This document shows positions 17,924-28,624 of a stretch of 64,000 bases of DNA, in pieces (position 1 is the stretch's first letter; every line of letters begins with the position of its first letter). The stretch comes from Roseinatronobacter alkalisoli. GTDB lineage: Bacteria > Pseudomonadota > Alphaproteobacteria > Rhodobacterales > Rhodobacteraceae. A program made the translations under genes and the position numbers. Below the pieces are notes generated by a model. The model searched no databases. It worked only from the letters and a program-made list of their open reading frames with translations, and was not told where the DNA came from. Location: assembly GCF_028745735.1 (NCBI RefSeq), contig NZ_JAQZSM010000016.1:38502-102501 (forward strand), given 5' to 3'.

Positions 17924-19143
17924 TGCTGGACGTAAATGCTGTCCGCGCGGATTTTCCGATTCTGGCGCGTCAGGTGAATGGCAAGCCGCTGGTTTATCTG
18001 GATAGCGGCGCGTCAGCGCAGAAGCCGCAGGTGGTGATTGATGCGGTTACCCGCGCATATGCCGAGGAATATTCCAATGTTCATCGCGGCCTGCACTATC
18101 TGTCCAATCTGGCAACCGACAAATACGAAGCTGTGCGCGGTACCTTGCAGCGTTTTCTGAATGCCGCGCATGAAGATGAGATCATTTATACGACAGGCAC
18201 GACCGAAGGCATTAATCTGGTGGCTTATGGGTGGGCGATGCCGCGGTTTGAACCCGGCGACGAGATTGTCCTGTCGATCATGGAGCATCACGCCAATATT
18301 GTGCCCTGGCATTTCCTGCGCGAACGTCAGGGTGCGGTCATCAGATGGGTGGATACCGCCGCTGATGGCAGCCTTGATCCGCAAGCCGTGATTGACGCGA
18401 TCGGTCCGCGCACGAAGCTGGTGGCCATTACGCATATGTCGAATGTGTTGGGCACGGTTGTCGATGTGCGCGCCATCTGTGCAGGGGCGCAGGCAAAGGG
18501 CGTGCCGGTGCTGGTCGACGGGTCGCAGGCGGCAGTGCATATGCCGGTGGATATGCAGGCCATTGGCTGTGATTTCTATGCGGTGACGGGCCACAAGCTT
18601 TATGGGCCGTCTGCATCCGGGGCGATATATATCCGGCGTGACCGTCAGGCCCAGATGCGCCCCTTCATGGGCGGTGGCGACATGATCCGCGAGGTTACGC
18701 GGGAGTCCGTTATCTATAACGACCCCCCCCATAAATTCGAAGCGGGCACGCCCGGCATTGTCCAGCAGATCGGGCTGGGGGTTGCGATTGACTATATGAC
18801 GGGTCTGGGCATGCAGACCATTGCTGCACATGAGGCGGATCTGCGTGACTATGCGACCAGCCGTCTAGCGGGGCTGAACTGGCTGAATGTTCAGGGAACG
18901 GCACCCGGCAAAGGCGCGATTTTCAGCTTCACGCTGGAAGGGGCCGCGCATGCGCATGACATTTCTACGGTGCTGGACAAGAAGGGCATAGCCGTGCGCG
19001 CGGGGCAGCATTGCGCCGCCCCCCTGATGGACCATCTGGGGCTGTCGGCCACGTGCCGGGCGTCATTTGCGCTGTATAATACCCGCGAAGATGTGGATAA
19101 ACTGATAGAGGCACTGGAATTGTGCCATGATCTGTTCGCGTGA
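17923..19143 (+). CDS. sufS: Cysteine desulfurase SufS
   Basis: 406 residues, typical of group II desulfurases. The PLP lysine is Lys225 in '[11 protein letters not shown]'. The catalytic cysteine is Cys364 in '[16 protein letters not shown]', on the short loop typical of SufS, which usually needs a SufE/SufU partner. No such partner gene is visible in this window, and no sufA or sufT follows. It is the last gene of the operon. Confidence 0.96.
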   Translation: MLDVNAVRADFPILARQVNGKPLVYLDSGASAQKPQVVIDAVTRAYAEEYSNVHRGLHYLSNLATDKYEAVRGTLQRFLNAAHEDEIIYTTGTTEGINLVAYGWAMPRFEPGDEIVLSIMEHHANIVPWHFLRERQGAVIRWVDTAADGSLDPQAVIDAIGPRTKLVAITHMSNVLGTVVDVRAICAGAQAKGVPVLVDGSQAAVHMPVDMQAIGCDFYAVTGHKLYGPSASGAIYIRRDRQAQMRPFMGGGDMIREVTRESVIYNDPPHKFEAGTPGIVQQIGLGVAIDYMTGLGMQTIAAHEADLRDYATSRLAGLNWLNVQGTAPGKGAIFSFTLEGAAHAHDISTVLDKKGIAVRAGQHCAAPLMDHLGLSATCRASFALYNTREDVDKLIEALELCHDLFA

Positions 19144-19144
19144 A

Positions 19145-19165
19145 AAACCCGATTGCATCGGGTTT
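19145..19165 (+). terminator. Hairpin ending the suf operon
   Basis: The perfect 9-bp stem AAACCCGAT / ATCGGGTTT with loop TGC begins two bases after the sufS stop. The T run is short, so termination efficiency is uncertain. It separates sufS from tRNA-Arg. Confidence 0.6.
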
Positions 19166-19190
19166 CCTGCCCGCCTATAGACGACATGCG

Positions 19191-19267
<77 letters not shown>

Positions 19268-19556
19268 TTAAATTCGTTCATGACAATAGCTTCCGGCCTG
19301 CGTGCATCGCACGTCACCCTTGTTGTGCTGTCCTGTCCCCCCCGACCCTGCCAGCATCAATGATGTAGCCTTGAAAGCGCGGCACAGCAGGCGCGTACAA
19401 GGCCGGGGTGCAGTTGCGGCCATCGTGGGATGAACGGGCGCGGCTTGATGGCGTGCGTAATGACGCTATGTGCAGAAATGGCCACAATCCGTATCAACAG
19501 ACTGCTTGTGCAGGATGCAGCATGGCGGCAAGCGTGCATGGACGTTATAGATCAGG

Positions 19557-20762
19557 GTGTGCTGGGCTGCCAATGCGGTCCTTTGGGTCGATTCGAGGGG
19601 CAGATATTTGGCCGGATCAGTGGTGACACGCGACGATGCGCCTGAGCGCTGGGAGGATCCCGGTTTCGCGCTTGAACAGCAAGGCGAGGCATGGGTTCTG
19701 CGTGGCGAACTGACAGTACGCAGTCTGGGGGAGGCCATGCCCCGGCTTCTGGCGCTGGATGATGGCCCGCTGGCGCTGAACTTCAGCGCGCTGAAGCGGT
19801 TCGATACCGCCGGGGCCTGGGCCATATTGCAATTGCGCGAAAAGCTGCATTCCATAGGGCATGAATTGCAATTGCAGGGCTTAAGCCCGGAACATGAAGC
19901 CCTGATTGCCCGCGTCGAGCAGGCGGTTCCCACCCCGCCGGAGGATGAGAGGCGCAGGTTTGATATCCGCGACCTGCTGGCCGCTGTCGGTCAGGCGGTG
20001 GTAGGTGTCGGGCGGTTCATGGCGGAAATTCTGGCTATGCTGGGCGTGTTCCTGGCGCGGCTGGCCTGGCTGGCGCGGCATCCGTCGCAGTTCCGTCTGA
20101 CCTCGTTGGTCTATCATGCTGATCAGGTGGGTTGGCGCGCGGTGCCGATTGTCTCGCTTATGGCGTTTCTGATCGGGGTTGTGCTGGCCTTTCAAGGGGC
20201 CGTGCAGTTGCGTCAGTTCGGGGCGGAAATTTTCGTTGTGGACCTGATTGCGATTTCCATCCTGCGCGAACTGGGCATTTTGCTGACCGCCATCATTGTG
20301 GCGGGGCGCACGGCATCCAGTTTCACCGCAGCCATCGGGTCGATGAAAATGCGCGAGGAAATCGACGCCATGAACACATTGGCAATCGATCCCGCGACAG
20401 TGCTGTTTGTGCCGCGCATTCTGGCACTTCTGATCACGCTGCCGATTCTGGGGATGGTGGCAAATGCGATGGGGCTTCTGGGCGGCGCACTGATGTCATG
20501 GATTGAACTTGGCATCTCGCCTGCCATGTTCCTGACGCGCCTGATCGAGGATACCAGTCTTGACCACGTGCTTGTCGGTTTTGTCAAAGCGCCGGTTTTC
20601 GCCATTATCATCGGTGTGATCGGTTGCCATGCGGGCATGCAGGTGGGCGGGAATGCCGAAAGTCTGGGACGGCAGACATCATCTGCGGTGGTGCGCGCGA
20701 TTTTCGCCGTGATCCTGGCTGATGCGTTGTTTTCCGTGTTCTTTGCGATGATGGAAATCTGA
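19557..20762 (+). CDS. mlaE: MlaE-family lipid transport permease with fused N-terminal STAS domain
   Basis: About 401 residues from GTG 19557. The true start is uncertain, with further GTGs at 19620 and 19623 and no clear ribosome binding site for any. Residues about 40-125 form a STAS/MlaB-like domain ('LALNFSALKRFDTAGAWAILQL'). The remainder is a MlaE/YrbE permease with five helices and the conserved 'ELGILLTAIIVAGRTASSFTAAIGSMKMREEIDA'. In E. coli MlaB is a separate protein; here it is fused. It acts in the inner membrane, moving phospholipid between membranes with MlaF and MlaD. Confidence 0.93.
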   Translation: MCWAANAVLWVDSRGRYLAGSVVTRDDAPERWEDPGFALEQQGEAWVLRGELTVRSLGEAMPRLLALDDGPLALNFSALKRFDTAGAWAILQLREKLHSIGHELQLQGLSPEHEALIARVEQAVPTPPEDERRRFDIRDLLAAVGQAVVGVGRFMAEILAMLGVFLARLAWLARHPSQFRLTSLVYHADQVGWRAVPIVSLMAFLIGVVLAFQGAVQLRQFGAEIFVVDLIAISILRELGILLTAIIVAGRTASSFTAAIGSMKMREEIDAMNTLAIDPATVLFVPRILALLITLPILGMVANAMGLLGGALMSWIELGISPAMFLTRLIEDTSLDHVLVGFVKAPVFAIIIGVIGCHAGMQVGGNAESLGRQTSSAVVRAIFAVILADALFSVFFAMMEI

Positions 20763-21541
20763 TGGAGCAGGATGTTGTCATTCGCCTGCGGGGTCTTCGC
20801 AACCAGTTTGGTGCGCAGGTCATTCATGATGATCTGGACCTTGATGTCTATCGCGGCGAGGTTCTGGGCGTTGTCGGCGGGTCGGGCACCGGGAAATCGG
20901 TGCTGCTGCGCTGCATCGCGGGGTTGCGCCCGCCGCAGGCAGGCGAGATCAGCATTTTCGGGCAGGACGCATTGCATTGTTCCGAAAGCGCCCGTCGCGC
21001 CATTGACCAGCGCATGGGTGTCATGTTTCAGGATGGCGCGCTGTTTTCCAGTCTGACCGTGCGCGAGAATGTGGAAGTGCCGATGCGCACTGTGCCGGGG
21101 CTGAGTGCTGCGATGCGCCGCGATCTGGCGGATCTGAAAATCGCCATGGCGGGGCTGCCCTATATTGCAGGGGACAAATACCCGTCTGAATTGTCAGGCG
21201 GCATGCGCAAACGGGCCGGTCTGGCGCGGGCACTGGCGCTGGACCCGGAAATCGTGTTTCTGGATGAACCGACCGCCGGTCTGGACCCGATCGGAGCATC
21301 GGCGTTTGATGAACTGATAAAAGGGCTGTCGCAAAGCATGGGGCTGACTGTCTTTCTGGTTACCCATGATCTGGACACGCTGCATGCCACATGCGGACGG
21401 ATTGCCGTGTTGGCCGAAAAGAGAGTGATGTATACCGGGACCATGTCCGATATGCTGGAAGTAGATCACCCATGGGTGCATGAGTATTTCCACGGGCCGC
21501 GCGCACGCGCGGCGCTGGACACGAAGGAAAGGATCGCCTGA
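20762..21541 (+). CDS. mlaF: Mla/Mce-type ABC transporter ATPase MlaF
   Basis: 259 residues. Walker A is GGSGTGKSV (39-47), the signature 'YPSELSGGMRKRAGLARALAL' and Walker B 'EIVFLDEPTAGLDP', then the H-loop 'VTHDLDTL'. The start overlaps the mlaE stop. It drives retrograde phospholipid trafficking through the permease. Confidence 0.95.
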   Translation: MEQDVVIRLRGLRNQFGAQVIHDDLDLDVYRGEVLGVVGGSGTGKSVLLRCIAGLRPPQAGEISIFGQDALHCSESARRAIDQRMGVMFQDGALFSSLTVRENVEVPMRTVPGLSAAMRRDLADLKIAMAGLPYIAGDKYPSELSGGMRKRAGLARALALDPEIVFLDEPTAGLDPIGASAFDELIKGLSQSMGLTVFLVTHDLDTLHATCGRIAVLAEKRVMYTGTMSDMLEVDHPWVHEYFHGPRARAALDTKERIA

Positions 21542-21544
21542 CGC

Positions 21545-23251
21545 ATGGAAACGCGGGCAAATTATGTTCTGATCGGTGCTTTTGCGCTTGCGGGATTTCT
21601 TGGAATCCTGGGGTTCTTTCTGGCATTCAGCAAATACCAGTTTGACCGGCAATTCGCCTATTATGAAGCTTATTTCGAAAGCGTATCCGGCTTGACGCGG
21701 TCGGCGGATGTGCGTTTTGCCGGGCTACCGGTGGGGCAGGTGCTGGAGGTCAGCCTTGCACCGGACGGGCGCGTGCGGGTCATGCTGGAAGTGGACCGTG
21801 CAACACCTGTCCGCGCGGATTCGGTCGCCATGGTGGACAGTTCGGGCATTACCGGCGTGTCCTTTGTTGCGCTGTCGCCCGGCACGCAGACCGCGGAGCT
21901 GATCAATGACCGCGATGATGTGCCACAATTGCAGGTAGGGATGTCCACAATACAGACATTGACAGAAACCGGCCCGCGTATTCTGGAAGAGGCATTGCAG
22001 GTCGTCGAACAGGTTAACCGTCTGCTGGGCGAAGAAAACCAGGCCCGTGTCGCCGGTATTCTGGACAATATCGAACAGTCTTCGGGGGATTTGACCGCTG
22101 CGCTGGACAGCTTTGCCGGTTTTACCGAGACAGTTGCCGCTGCAACGGAAACATTTTCAGAATTCAGCGACAATCTGGCCCCCATTCTGCGGCAGGCCGA
22201 AAATACGCTGGAAAGCCTGGAATTCGCTATCGACGAAATTGCCCTTGTCGCTACCGAAGCGCGCTACACATTTGAAGCGGGCACCCAGACCCTGAACACC
22301 GCTGACACGTTTGTGGCCGGTGAACTGACAGCGCTTGTCGAGGAACTGAGCGGGGCTGCCGCCACCATCCGCGCGGAGCTGGAAGAATTCAGCCAGGAAG
22401 CACAGGTCATGTTCGGCGAATTCACCCGCACAAGCAGTGCCGCCACCCAACGCATCGAGGCGCTGGACCCCGCCCTCGCGCGGCTGGACCCGCTGCTTGC
22501 GCGCGCCGACCGCACGTTGGAAACTGTGGAACGGATGTCAGACAATATCGACGGGCTTGTTACGGGGGACGGGGCCGCGCTGGTGGCTGAAGCCCGTGAA
22601 ATGGTGGCCATCGCACGCGATGCGACCGTATCCATCGCACGGGCGGCGGAAACCGATCTGCCCCTGATCATGGCTGATATCCGCGCCGCGACCGAAGAAA
22701 TCCGCGGGGTTGTCGCAAATGTGGGTGAAGACCTGTCCAGCGCCTCGGGGCAGCTTGATGCGCTGTCGGGCGCGGGGTTGCGCACATTGGATCAGGTGAC
22801 TGACACATTCGCCAATGCCAACACCACGCTGGACGCGATAAACCGTGCATTGATCACCGGCGAAAGCACCTTGCAAGCGGCGGAACGCGCTTTTGTGGGG
22901 GCGGACCGGGTCATCAACGAGGAAATCGGCCAGATCACCGAAGACCTGCGTGATGTGCTGGGTCGGCTGGGGCGCGCAGTGGATTCGGTGGCCGATGACA
23001 TTCCCGAAGTGACCGCCGAATTGCGCCGCACGGCCGAAAGTGCAGCGCGCGCCTTCGATGATCTGGGCGCGATCATTCGCGACAGTGGTGCACCTGTGCG
23101 TGAATTCACCACTACCGGCCTGCCCAATATCAGCCAGCTTGCGCGGGAAACGCGCGGTCTGATCTCGAATCTGGACCGGCTGACGCGCCAGATAGAACGT
23201 GACCCGACACGGTTCTTCCTGAACCGTCAGACACCGGAGTTCAGAAGATGA
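21545..23251 (+). CDS. mlaD: MCE-domain protein (MlaD family) with long helical C-terminus
   Basis: 568 residues, far longer than the roughly 180-residue E. coli MlaD. One N-terminal membrane anchor ('YVLIGAFALAGFLGILGFFLAF') is followed by a single MCE domain (about 40-120, 'VSGLTRSADVRFAGLPVGQVLEV'). About 400 residues of largely alpha-helical, Ala/Glu-rich sequence follow, predicted coiled coil. This resembles mycobacterial Mce and LetB-like tunnel builders more than compact MlaD, and could span the periplasm as a hydrophobic conduit. Confidence 0.92.
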   Translation: METRANYVLIGAFALAGFLGILGFFLAFSKYQFDRQFAYYEAYFESVSGLTRSADVRFAGLPVGQVLEVSLAPDGRVRVMLEVDRATPVRADSVAMVDSSGITGVSFVALSPGTQTAELINDRDDVPQLQVGMSTIQTLTETGPRILEEALQVVEQVNRLLGEENQARVAGILDNIEQSSGDLTAALDSFAGFTETVAAATETFSEFSDNLAPILRQAENTLESLEFAIDEIALVATEARYTFEAGTQTLNTADTFVAGELTALVEELSGAAATIRAELEEFSQEAQVMFGEFTRTSSAATQRIEALDPALARLDPLLARADRTLETVERMSDNIDGLVTGDGAALVAEAREMVAIARDATVSIARAAETDLPLIMADIRAATEEIRGVVANVGEDLSSASGQLDALSGAGLRTLDQVTDTFANANTTLDAINRALITGESTLQAAERAFVGADRVINEEIGQITEDLRDVLGRLGRAVDSVADDIPEVTAELRRTAESAARAFDDLGAIIRDSGAPVREFTTTGLPNISQLARETRGLISNLDRLTRQIERDPTRFFLNRQTPEFRR

Positions 23252-23889
23252 CCCTTACCCGCAGACATCTGTTGACCAGCAGCTTTGCCCTGACCGCGCT
23301 GACGGGCTGCGGGGCGGTTTCGGCGTTGAACCAGGCGACAACAGCGCTGGACGCCTATGAGTTACGCGCGCCGCGCGGATTGCCGCAAGCGCCGCGTATG
23401 TTGGCGCGATCCCTGAGCATCGAGCCGCCCACCACATCGGGCGCGCTGGACACAGACCGCATATTGATCAAGCCCAACGCCGTCCAATCGCTGTATCTGC
23501 CGCGTGTGCGCTGGTCCGAGAATGCGCCGCTGATGGTGCAGACCTTGTTGCTGCGTGCCTTTGAAGATACTGGTGCGCTGTCATATGTGGGGCGCCGTCC
23601 GCTGGGGGGATCGGGGGATTTTGCGCTGCTTTGCGAAATCACGGATTTTCAGGCCGAACTCGGCACTGACGGTAACACAGTCGCCACGCGCATGCGCGTG
23701 ACCGCGCGTATGGTGCGCGAGTCCGATGCGCGTATTCTGGGCCGCCGCAGTTTTGTGGCCACCGCGCCCGCCGCGTCAACTGACACGCTGGATATTGTCG
23801 AGAGTTTCAATGTGGTATCTGATGAATTGATCACCGATCTGGTGCGCTGGGGGCTGGATACTGTCGGCCTGCGCTTGCCAGTGGGTTGA
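23248..23889 (+). CDS. ABC-type transport auxiliary lipoprotein (PqiC/LprI-like component)
   Basis: 213 residues. A Tat-like start 'MTLTRRHLLTSSFALTALTGCG' ends in lipobox LTGC (Cys21). The body carries the ABC_trans_aux pattern, including 'YELRAPRGLPQAPRM' and 'RILIKPNAVQSLYLPRVRWSENAPLMVQTLLLRAFEDTGALSYVGRRP'. The start overlaps the mlaD stop. It is probably an outer-membrane-tethered partner at the far end of the MCE conduit, replacing MlaC/MlaA, which are not seen here. Confidence 0.88.
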   Translation: MTLTRRHLLTSSFALTALTGCGAVSALNQATTALDAYELRAPRGLPQAPRMLARSLSIEPPTTSGALDTDRILIKPNAVQSLYLPRVRWSENAPLMVQTLLLRAFEDTGALSYVGRRPLGGSGDFALLCEITDFQAELGTDGNTVATRMRVTARMVRESDARILGRRSFVATAPAASTDTLDIVESFNVVSDELITDLVRWGLDTVGLRLPVG

Positions 23890-23906
23890 TAATTCCGCAT
23901 GCATGC

Positions 23907-23958
23907 GTGGGGGCTGCCTGCCCCCACACCCCCGGGGATATTTATCCCAGAATGAAAG
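23907..23958 (+). repeat. R1 element copy D, 3' of the Mla operon
   Basis: The 8-bp stem GTGGGGGC / GCCCCCAC (23907-23927) is followed by CCCCCGG and the tail GGATATTT-ATC-CCAGAATGAAAG (23936-23958). It begins 17 bases after the lipoprotein stop, in sense orientation. Confidence 0.8.
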
Positions 23959-23971
23959 AGCGATCAGGCAC

Positions 23972-24550
23972 TTGCTGAAATCTCTGTATGACTGGACCTT
24001 GTCACTTGCGCGCCATCCGCATGCACTATGGGCTTTGGCGATCGTGGCGTTCATTGAAAGTTCGGTCTTTCCGATTCCGCCGGATGTGCTGATGATTGCA
24101 ATGATCGTGGCGCGCCCGTCACGGGCATTCGTGATTGCAGGCGTGGCCACAGTCGCGTCTGTCGCGGGCGGGATGGCGGGCTATTTTATCGGCTATGGCG
24201 CCTTCGAGGCATTGGGCCGACCGGTGCTGGAGTTTTACGGCAAGGATGCCTATTTCGAGCAGTTTCAGGCGCGGTATAACGAATGGGGGGCCTGGGCGGT
24301 GCTGATCGCGGGGGTGACGCCTTTTCCCTATAAGGTCATTACCATTCTGTCGGGGGCGACCGGGCTATCGCTGCCGGTGTTCATTGTTGCATCGGTGATT
24401 GCGCGGGCATTGCGCTTCTTCATTGTCGCCGCCCTGCTGTGGAGATTCGGCGCACCGATCCGTGATTTCATAGAGCGCCGTCTGGGGCTTATGTTCACAT
24501 TGTTTATGGCTCTTCTTCTGGGCGGATTTCTGGCTGTGAGGTATCTATGA
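23972..24550 (+). CDS. YqaA/DedA-like (VTT domain) membrane protein
   Basis: 192 residues if it starts at TTG 23972 ('LLKSLYDWTLSLARHPHALW'). A longer frame from 23903 would only translate the R1 repeat and is rejected. The DedA/VTT core 'FIESSVFPIPPDVLMIAMIVA' and 'LIAGVTPFPYKVITILSGATGLSL' is clear. VTT proteins are lipid scramblases or flippases that help recycle undecaprenyl phosphate or phosphatidylethanolamine. The stop overlaps dsbB. Confidence 0.88.
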   Translation: MLKSLYDWTLSLARHPHALWALAIVAFIESSVFPIPPDVLMIAMIVARPSRAFVIAGVATVASVAGGMAGYFIGYGAFEALGRPVLEFYGKDAYFEQFQARYNEWGAWAVLIAGVTPFPYKVITILSGATGLSLPVFIVASVIARALRFFIVAALLWRFGAPIRDFIERRLGLMFTLFMALLLGGFLAVRYL

Positions 24551-25005
24551 TGCGAAGGCGGGTTCAAATTCTGGCGTTGGCAGGGTCTTTAGGGTTGCTG
24601 CTGGGGGCGTTGGCGTTCCAGTATATTGGTGGCATGGTGCCTTGCGCACTGTGTATCTGGCAGCGCTGGCCGCATGTCATAGCCCTGCTGGGGGCCGGGG
24701 CACTGGCCTTGCCGGGGCCGGTATTCGCGCTGATCGGGGCGGCGGGGGCTGCGACATCGGGGGTGATCGGGGTTTACCATACCGGGGTGGAGCGTGCGTG
24801 GTGGGAAGGCCCTTCAAGCTGCTCGGCCGGGGGCAACCTGTCGGGGTTGAGCGCCGAAGAATTGCTGGCGCAGATTCTGGCGGCACCCGTCGTGCGCTGC
24901 GACGAGGTGCCATGGGAGATGCTGGGGCTGTCGATGGCAAGCTGGAATGCGGTTGTGTCCTTCGGGATTGCCGGGCTGTGGATGGCCAGTCTGCGCCTGC
25001 GTTAG
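24547..25005 (+). CDS. dsbB: Disulfide bond formation protein DsbB
   Basis: 152 residues with four transmembrane helices. The first redox pair is Cys33-Cys36 (PCALC) after helix 1 and the second is Cys92/Cys118 in the second periplasmic loop, as in DsbB. It reoxidises DsbA and passes electrons to quinone. Translational coupling with the DedA-like gene is likely. The stop overlaps the stop of the convergent usg gene. Confidence 0.93.
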   Translation: MMRRRVQILALAGSLGLLLGALAFQYIGGMVPCALCIWQRWPHVIALLGAGALALPGPVFALIGAAGAATSGVIGVYHTGVERAWWEGPSSCSAGGNLSGLSAEELLAQILAAPVVRCDEVPWEMLGLSMASWNAVVSFGIAGLWMASLRLR

Positions 25006-25301
25006 TGGTTGCGCAGGCCCGGTGCGGGGAATTCGCCGACATTGAATTCGCCCACCACATGGCGCCATTCGCCCGCGCGCAGCTGTTTGCGATGGGTAAA
25101 GCGCACGCAATGCAGTGGCCCGTCGATACTGCCTTGCCAGAATTCGATGAACTCGAAAAGGCGCGGATAATCCGGGGCCAGGTCGTAATCTTGCCAGACA
25201 AATGTATTGAGCACATGGGTATGGTCGGGCATGCGGTAGATCATTTCCGCTGTGGTCAGACCGTAACCTTTGAGCATGAGTTCGACAGGGGATGCGTCCA
25301 T
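25002..25301 (-). CDS. usg: usg family protein
   Basis: 99 residues from 'MDASPVELMLKGYGLTTAEMIYRMPDHTHVLNTFVWQDYD', chosen because an AGAGGT ribosome binding site precedes 25301. The upstream ATG at 25337 has none. usg-family proteins are small, alphaproteobacterial and of unknown biochemistry; the name came from a gene upstream of trpF. The stop codon overlaps the dsbB stop, so the two genes are tail to tail with no terminator between them. Confidence 0.85.
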   Translation of the reverse strand: MDASPVELMLKGYGLTTAEMIYRMPDHTHVLNTFVWQDYDLAPDYPRLFEFIEFWQGSIDGPLHCVRFTHRKQLRAGEWRHVVGEFNVGEFPAPGLRNH

Positions 25302-25494
25302 TTCAGACCTCTTGTTGCTGCTGGATAATTGAATCATGCCAAGAGAATAATAATAATCAATGAAAACATGTTGTTATCACTAATGATCGGCGGCTGCCAA
25401 AGGGCGGGGCTTTGCGGCATTGCACCCCATATGATGGTTCTGGTAAGGTAGGACCAACGAGATATAGTGAAGATCCAAACCGCGCGAGGATAAG

Positions 25495-28248
25495 GTGAGC
25501 GATAGCCCCGAAACCCCTGAAAATATTGACGAAACCCCACCATCCGGTCCCATCGGGCACAGTGTTTCGATCACCCAGGAAATGCGCGCGTCCTATCTTG
25601 ATTACGCGATGAGCGTGATTGTCAGCCGTGCCATTCCTGATTTGCGCGATGGGTTAAAACCTGTGCACCGGCGCATTCTTTATGCAATGCATGAAGGCGG
25701 GAATACGCATGACAAGCCCTATCGCAAATCCGCGCGGGCTGTGGGCGATGTGATGGGGAAGTACCATCCGCATGGCGATTCCGCGATCTATGATGCGCTG
25801 GTGCGGATGGCGCAGCCCTTTTCGATGTCGCTGAAGCTGCTTGACGGGCAGGGCAATTTCGGCTCGATGGACGGCGATAATGCGGCTGCGATGCGCTATA
25901 CAGAAGTGCGCATGGACAAGTCGGCGGCGTTTCTTCTGGCTGATATCGACAAGGATACGGTCAATTTTCAGGACAACTACGATGGGCGCGACCGGGAGCC
26001 GACCGTTCTGCCCGCGCGCTTTCCGAATATGCTGGTCAACGGGGCTGGTGGTATTGCGGTCGGCATGGCGACGAATATTCCGCCCCATAATCTGGGTGAG
26101 GTGATTGATGCGACGCTTGCGTTGATTGAGAACCCGGATCTGACCAGCGCTGAACTGATGGATTATGTGCCTGCGCCGGATTTTCCGACAGGCGGGTTGA
26201 TTCTGGGGCGTGCGGGCGCGCGCAAGGCCTATCTGGAAGGGCGTGGGTCGGTCATCATCCGCGCCAAAACCCATATAGAGGAAGTGCGCAAGGATCGTTT
26301 CGCTATCATCGTGGATGAGATTCCCTATCAGGTGAACAAATCAACCATGGTTGAGAAGATCGCCGATGCGGTGCGTGAAAAGAAAATCGAAGGTATTTCT
26401 TCTGTCGCTGACGAATCCGACCGGACCGGTGTACGGGTAGTGGTTGAACTGAAGCGCGATGCCACACCGGATGTGGTGCTGAACCAGTTGTTCCGTTTTA
26501 CCCCGATGCAGACGAGTTTTGGCTGCAACATGCTGGCGCTGAATGGCGGACGGCCGGAGCAGTTGTTGCTGCGGGATTTCCTGTCAGCGTTTATCGGGTT
26601 CCGCGAAGAAGTGGTTACGCGCCGCACGGCCTATGAACTGAACAAGGCGCGAGAGCGCAGTCATGTTCTGTGCGGCCTGGCGGTGGCGGTGTCCAATGTC
26701 GACGAGGTTGTGGCGACGATCCGGTCTTCCGCCGATCCTGCAGAGGCGCGCGAAAAGCTGATGACACGGCGCTGGCCTGCCATGGATATCGCGCCCTATA
26801 TCCGGCTGATCGATGACCCCAGCCATACCATGAATGACGATGGCACCTACAACCTGTCCGAAATTCAGGCCCGCGCCATTCTGGAACTGCGGCTGCAACG
26901 CCTGACTGCGATGGGCGTGAAGGAAGTCACGGACGAGCTGGAAAACCTTGCTGCGAAGATCAAGGATTATCTGGATATTCTGCGTTCACGCGTGCGGGTG
27001 ATGGAAATCATAGGCACGGAATTGCGCGAAGTGCGCGATGCATTTGCCGTCCCGCGCCGCACTGAAATCGTCGACTGGGCCGGCGATATGGATGACGAAG
27101 ACCTGATCGAGCGTGAAGATATGGTGGTGACCATCACCAGTGGCGGGTATATCAAGCGCACGCCTCTGGCTGATTTCCGTGCGCAGCGGCGCGGCGGGAA
27201 GGGGCTGTCGGGGATGGCGACCAAGGATGATGATGTCGTCACCCAGTTGTTTGTCGCCAATACCCATACGCAGCTTCTGTTCTTCACCACGGACGGAATG
27301 GCCTATAAGCTGAAGACATGGCGCCTGCCGCTGGGCGGGCGCAACACGCGCGGCAAGGCGATGGTGAATATTCTGCCGATTGCCCAGGGCGTCAGCATTG
27401 CCGCTATCATGCCGGTAGAACGCCCGGAGGATGAATGGGAAAACCTGCAGATCGTATTCGCCACCTCTGACGGGTCGGTGCGGCGCAATGCGCTGTCGGA
27501 TTTCGTGAATGTGAAGTCCAACGGCAAGATTGCGATGAAACTGCCCGAAGGCGTCAGTCTGGTGAACGCGCGCATCTGTGACGAAGATGACGATGTCATG
27601 CTCGTTACAGCATCCGGGCGGGCAATCCGGTTCCGCACGACCGACGTGCGTGTGTTCAAAGGGCGCGATTCCACGGGCGTGCGCGGTGTCCGTCTGGGTG
27701 ATGGTGACAGCGTGGTCAGCATGGCCGTGATCCGCCACTTTGAGGCCAGCCCCGAAGAACGCGCCACTTATCTGAAGATGCGCCGTGCCATGGCCGGTGT
27801 CACCGAAGATGAGGGCGAGGATGAAGAGGACGCCGCTGAAGCTGCATTGTCACCGGAACGCTATGCGGAAATGTCGGCCTGCGAAGACCTGATTCTGACC
27901 ATCTCGGAAAAAGGGACCGGCAAACTCTCCTCCAGCCATAATTACCCGGTGCGTGGCCGTGGGGGCATGGGGGTTGCCGCGATGGACCGCGCAATGCGGG
28001 GCGGCGCACTTGTCGCCTGTTTCCCGGTCGATGCGAATGACCAGATCATGCTGGCCACCTCCAGGGGCCAGTCCATCCGTGTCCCGGTGGAGGGGATTTC
28101 CTTCCGCTCGCGGTCTGCGGGCGGGGTCAAGGTGTTCAACACCTCGAACGGGGAACTTGTCGTCTCGGTCGCCCGCATTGCGGAAACCGGCGAGGAGGCA
28201 GAGGATGCGGCGGACGGGCAAGGGCCAGAGGATGCTGCGGGCGCTTGA
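25495..28248 (+). CDS. gyrA: DNA gyrase subunit A
   Basis: 917 residues from GTG 25495. The catalytic tyrosine is Tyr135 in '[10 protein letters not shown]', and the GyrA box 'QRRGGKG' lies near 563-569. Ser96 and Asp100, equivalent to E. coli Ser83 and Asp87, are the quinolone-sensitive residues. It introduces negative supercoils together with GyrB. An acidic insert '[14 protein letters not shown]' lies in the C-terminal domain. The 3' end overlaps the next gene by 44 bases. Confidence 0.98.
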   Translation: MSDSPETPENIDETPPSGPIGHSVSITQEMRASYLDYAMSVIVSRAIPDLRDGLKPVHRRILYAMHEGGNTHDKPYRKSARAVGDVMGKYHPHGDSAIYDALVRMAQPFSMSLKLLDGQGNFGSMDGDNAAAMRYTEVRMDKSAAFLLADIDKDTVNFQDNYDGRDREPTVLPARFPNMLVNGAGGIAVGMATNIPPHNLGEVIDATLALIENPDLTSAELMDYVPAPDFPTGGLILGRAGARKAYLEGRGSVIIRAKTHIEEVRKDRFAIIVDEIPYQVNKSTMVEKIADAVREKKIEGISSVADESDRTGVRVVVELKRDATPDVVLNQLFRFTPMQTSFGCNMLALNGGRPEQLLLRDFLSAFIGFREEVVTRRTAYELNKARERSHVLCGLAVAVSNVDEVVATIRSSADPAEAREKLMTRRWPAMDIAPYIRLIDDPSHTMNDDGTYNLSEIQARAILELRLQRLTAMGVKEVTDELENLAAKIKDYLDILRSRVRVMEIIGTELREVRDAFAVPRRTEIVDWAGDMDDEDLIEREDMVVTITSGGYIKRTPLADFRAQRRGGKGLSGMATKDDDVVTQLFVANTHTQLLFFTTDGMAYKLKTWRLPLGGRNTRGKAMVNILPIAQGVSIAAIMPVERPEDEWENLQIVFATSDGSVRRNALSDFVNVKSNGKIAMKLPEGVSLVNARICDEDDDVMLVTASGRAIRFRTTDVRVFKGRDSTGVRGVRLGDGDSVVSMAVIRHFEASPEERATYLKMRRAMAGVTEDEGEDEEDAAEAALSPERYAEMSACEDLILTISEKGTGKLSSSHNYPVRGRGGMGVAAMDRAMRGGALVACFPVDANDQIMLATSRGQSIRVPVEGISFRSRSAGGVKVFNTSNGELVVSVARIAETGEEAEDAADGQGPEDAAGA

Positions 28249-28582
28249 ATTCGCGCTGGACGATTGCCGGATGCAGCGCACCACGCTGACATACGGGCAA
28301 TTGGCCGCAAAACTGGAAATTGACGGTCCGGGCCGCATCGCAAAACTGACCACCGCGCTGGAAACGCTGATGGAACAGGATGCGCAGGCGGGGCGACCCC
28401 TGCGCGCGGCCCTGGTGGTGGCGCGCGCAGGGGCCGGATTACCCGCACCCGGTTTTTTCCAGAAGGCGCAGGCGCTTGGCCTGTACCCTGATCCGGGTGA
28501 TGAAACCGCCGCGCAGCGCTTTCATGCCCACCATCTGGACCGCTTGTTCGCCGTGGCCGATGGCCCACAACAAGACGAATAA
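28205..28582 (+). CDS. Conserved-looking hypothetical protein overlapping gyrA
   Basis: 125 residues from ATG 28205, which has a strong GAGGAGG ribosome binding site inside the gyrA 3' end. A second ATG at 28232 ('[15 protein letters not shown]') is weaker. The sequence '[14 protein letters not shown]...' with '[29 protein letters not shown]' is soluble and mixed alpha/beta. 'TYGQLA' recalls the winged-helix region of alkyltransferase-like proteins, but the PCHR active site is absent, so I do not assign it. It is translationally coupled to gyrA. Confidence 0.65.
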   Translation: MRRTGKGQRMLRALEFALDDCRMQRTTLTYGQLAAKLEIDGPGRIAKLTTALETLMEQDAQAGRPLRAALVVARAGAGLPAPGFFQKAQALGLYPDPGDETAAQRFHAHHLDRLFAVADGPQQDE

Positions 28583-28624
28583 AATACGATTCAACATGCA
28601 TCGTGCCGACCTGTCCTTGCCGCA

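Noticed and set aside
23903..23971. N-terminal extension of the DedA-like protein to 23903
   Set aside because: These codons translate R1 copy D; the protein family similarity begins after TTG 23972.
28205..28582. O6-alkylguanine transferase-like assignment
   Set aside because: Only the TYGQLA stretch is similar; the PCHR/PWHR active-site motif is missing.
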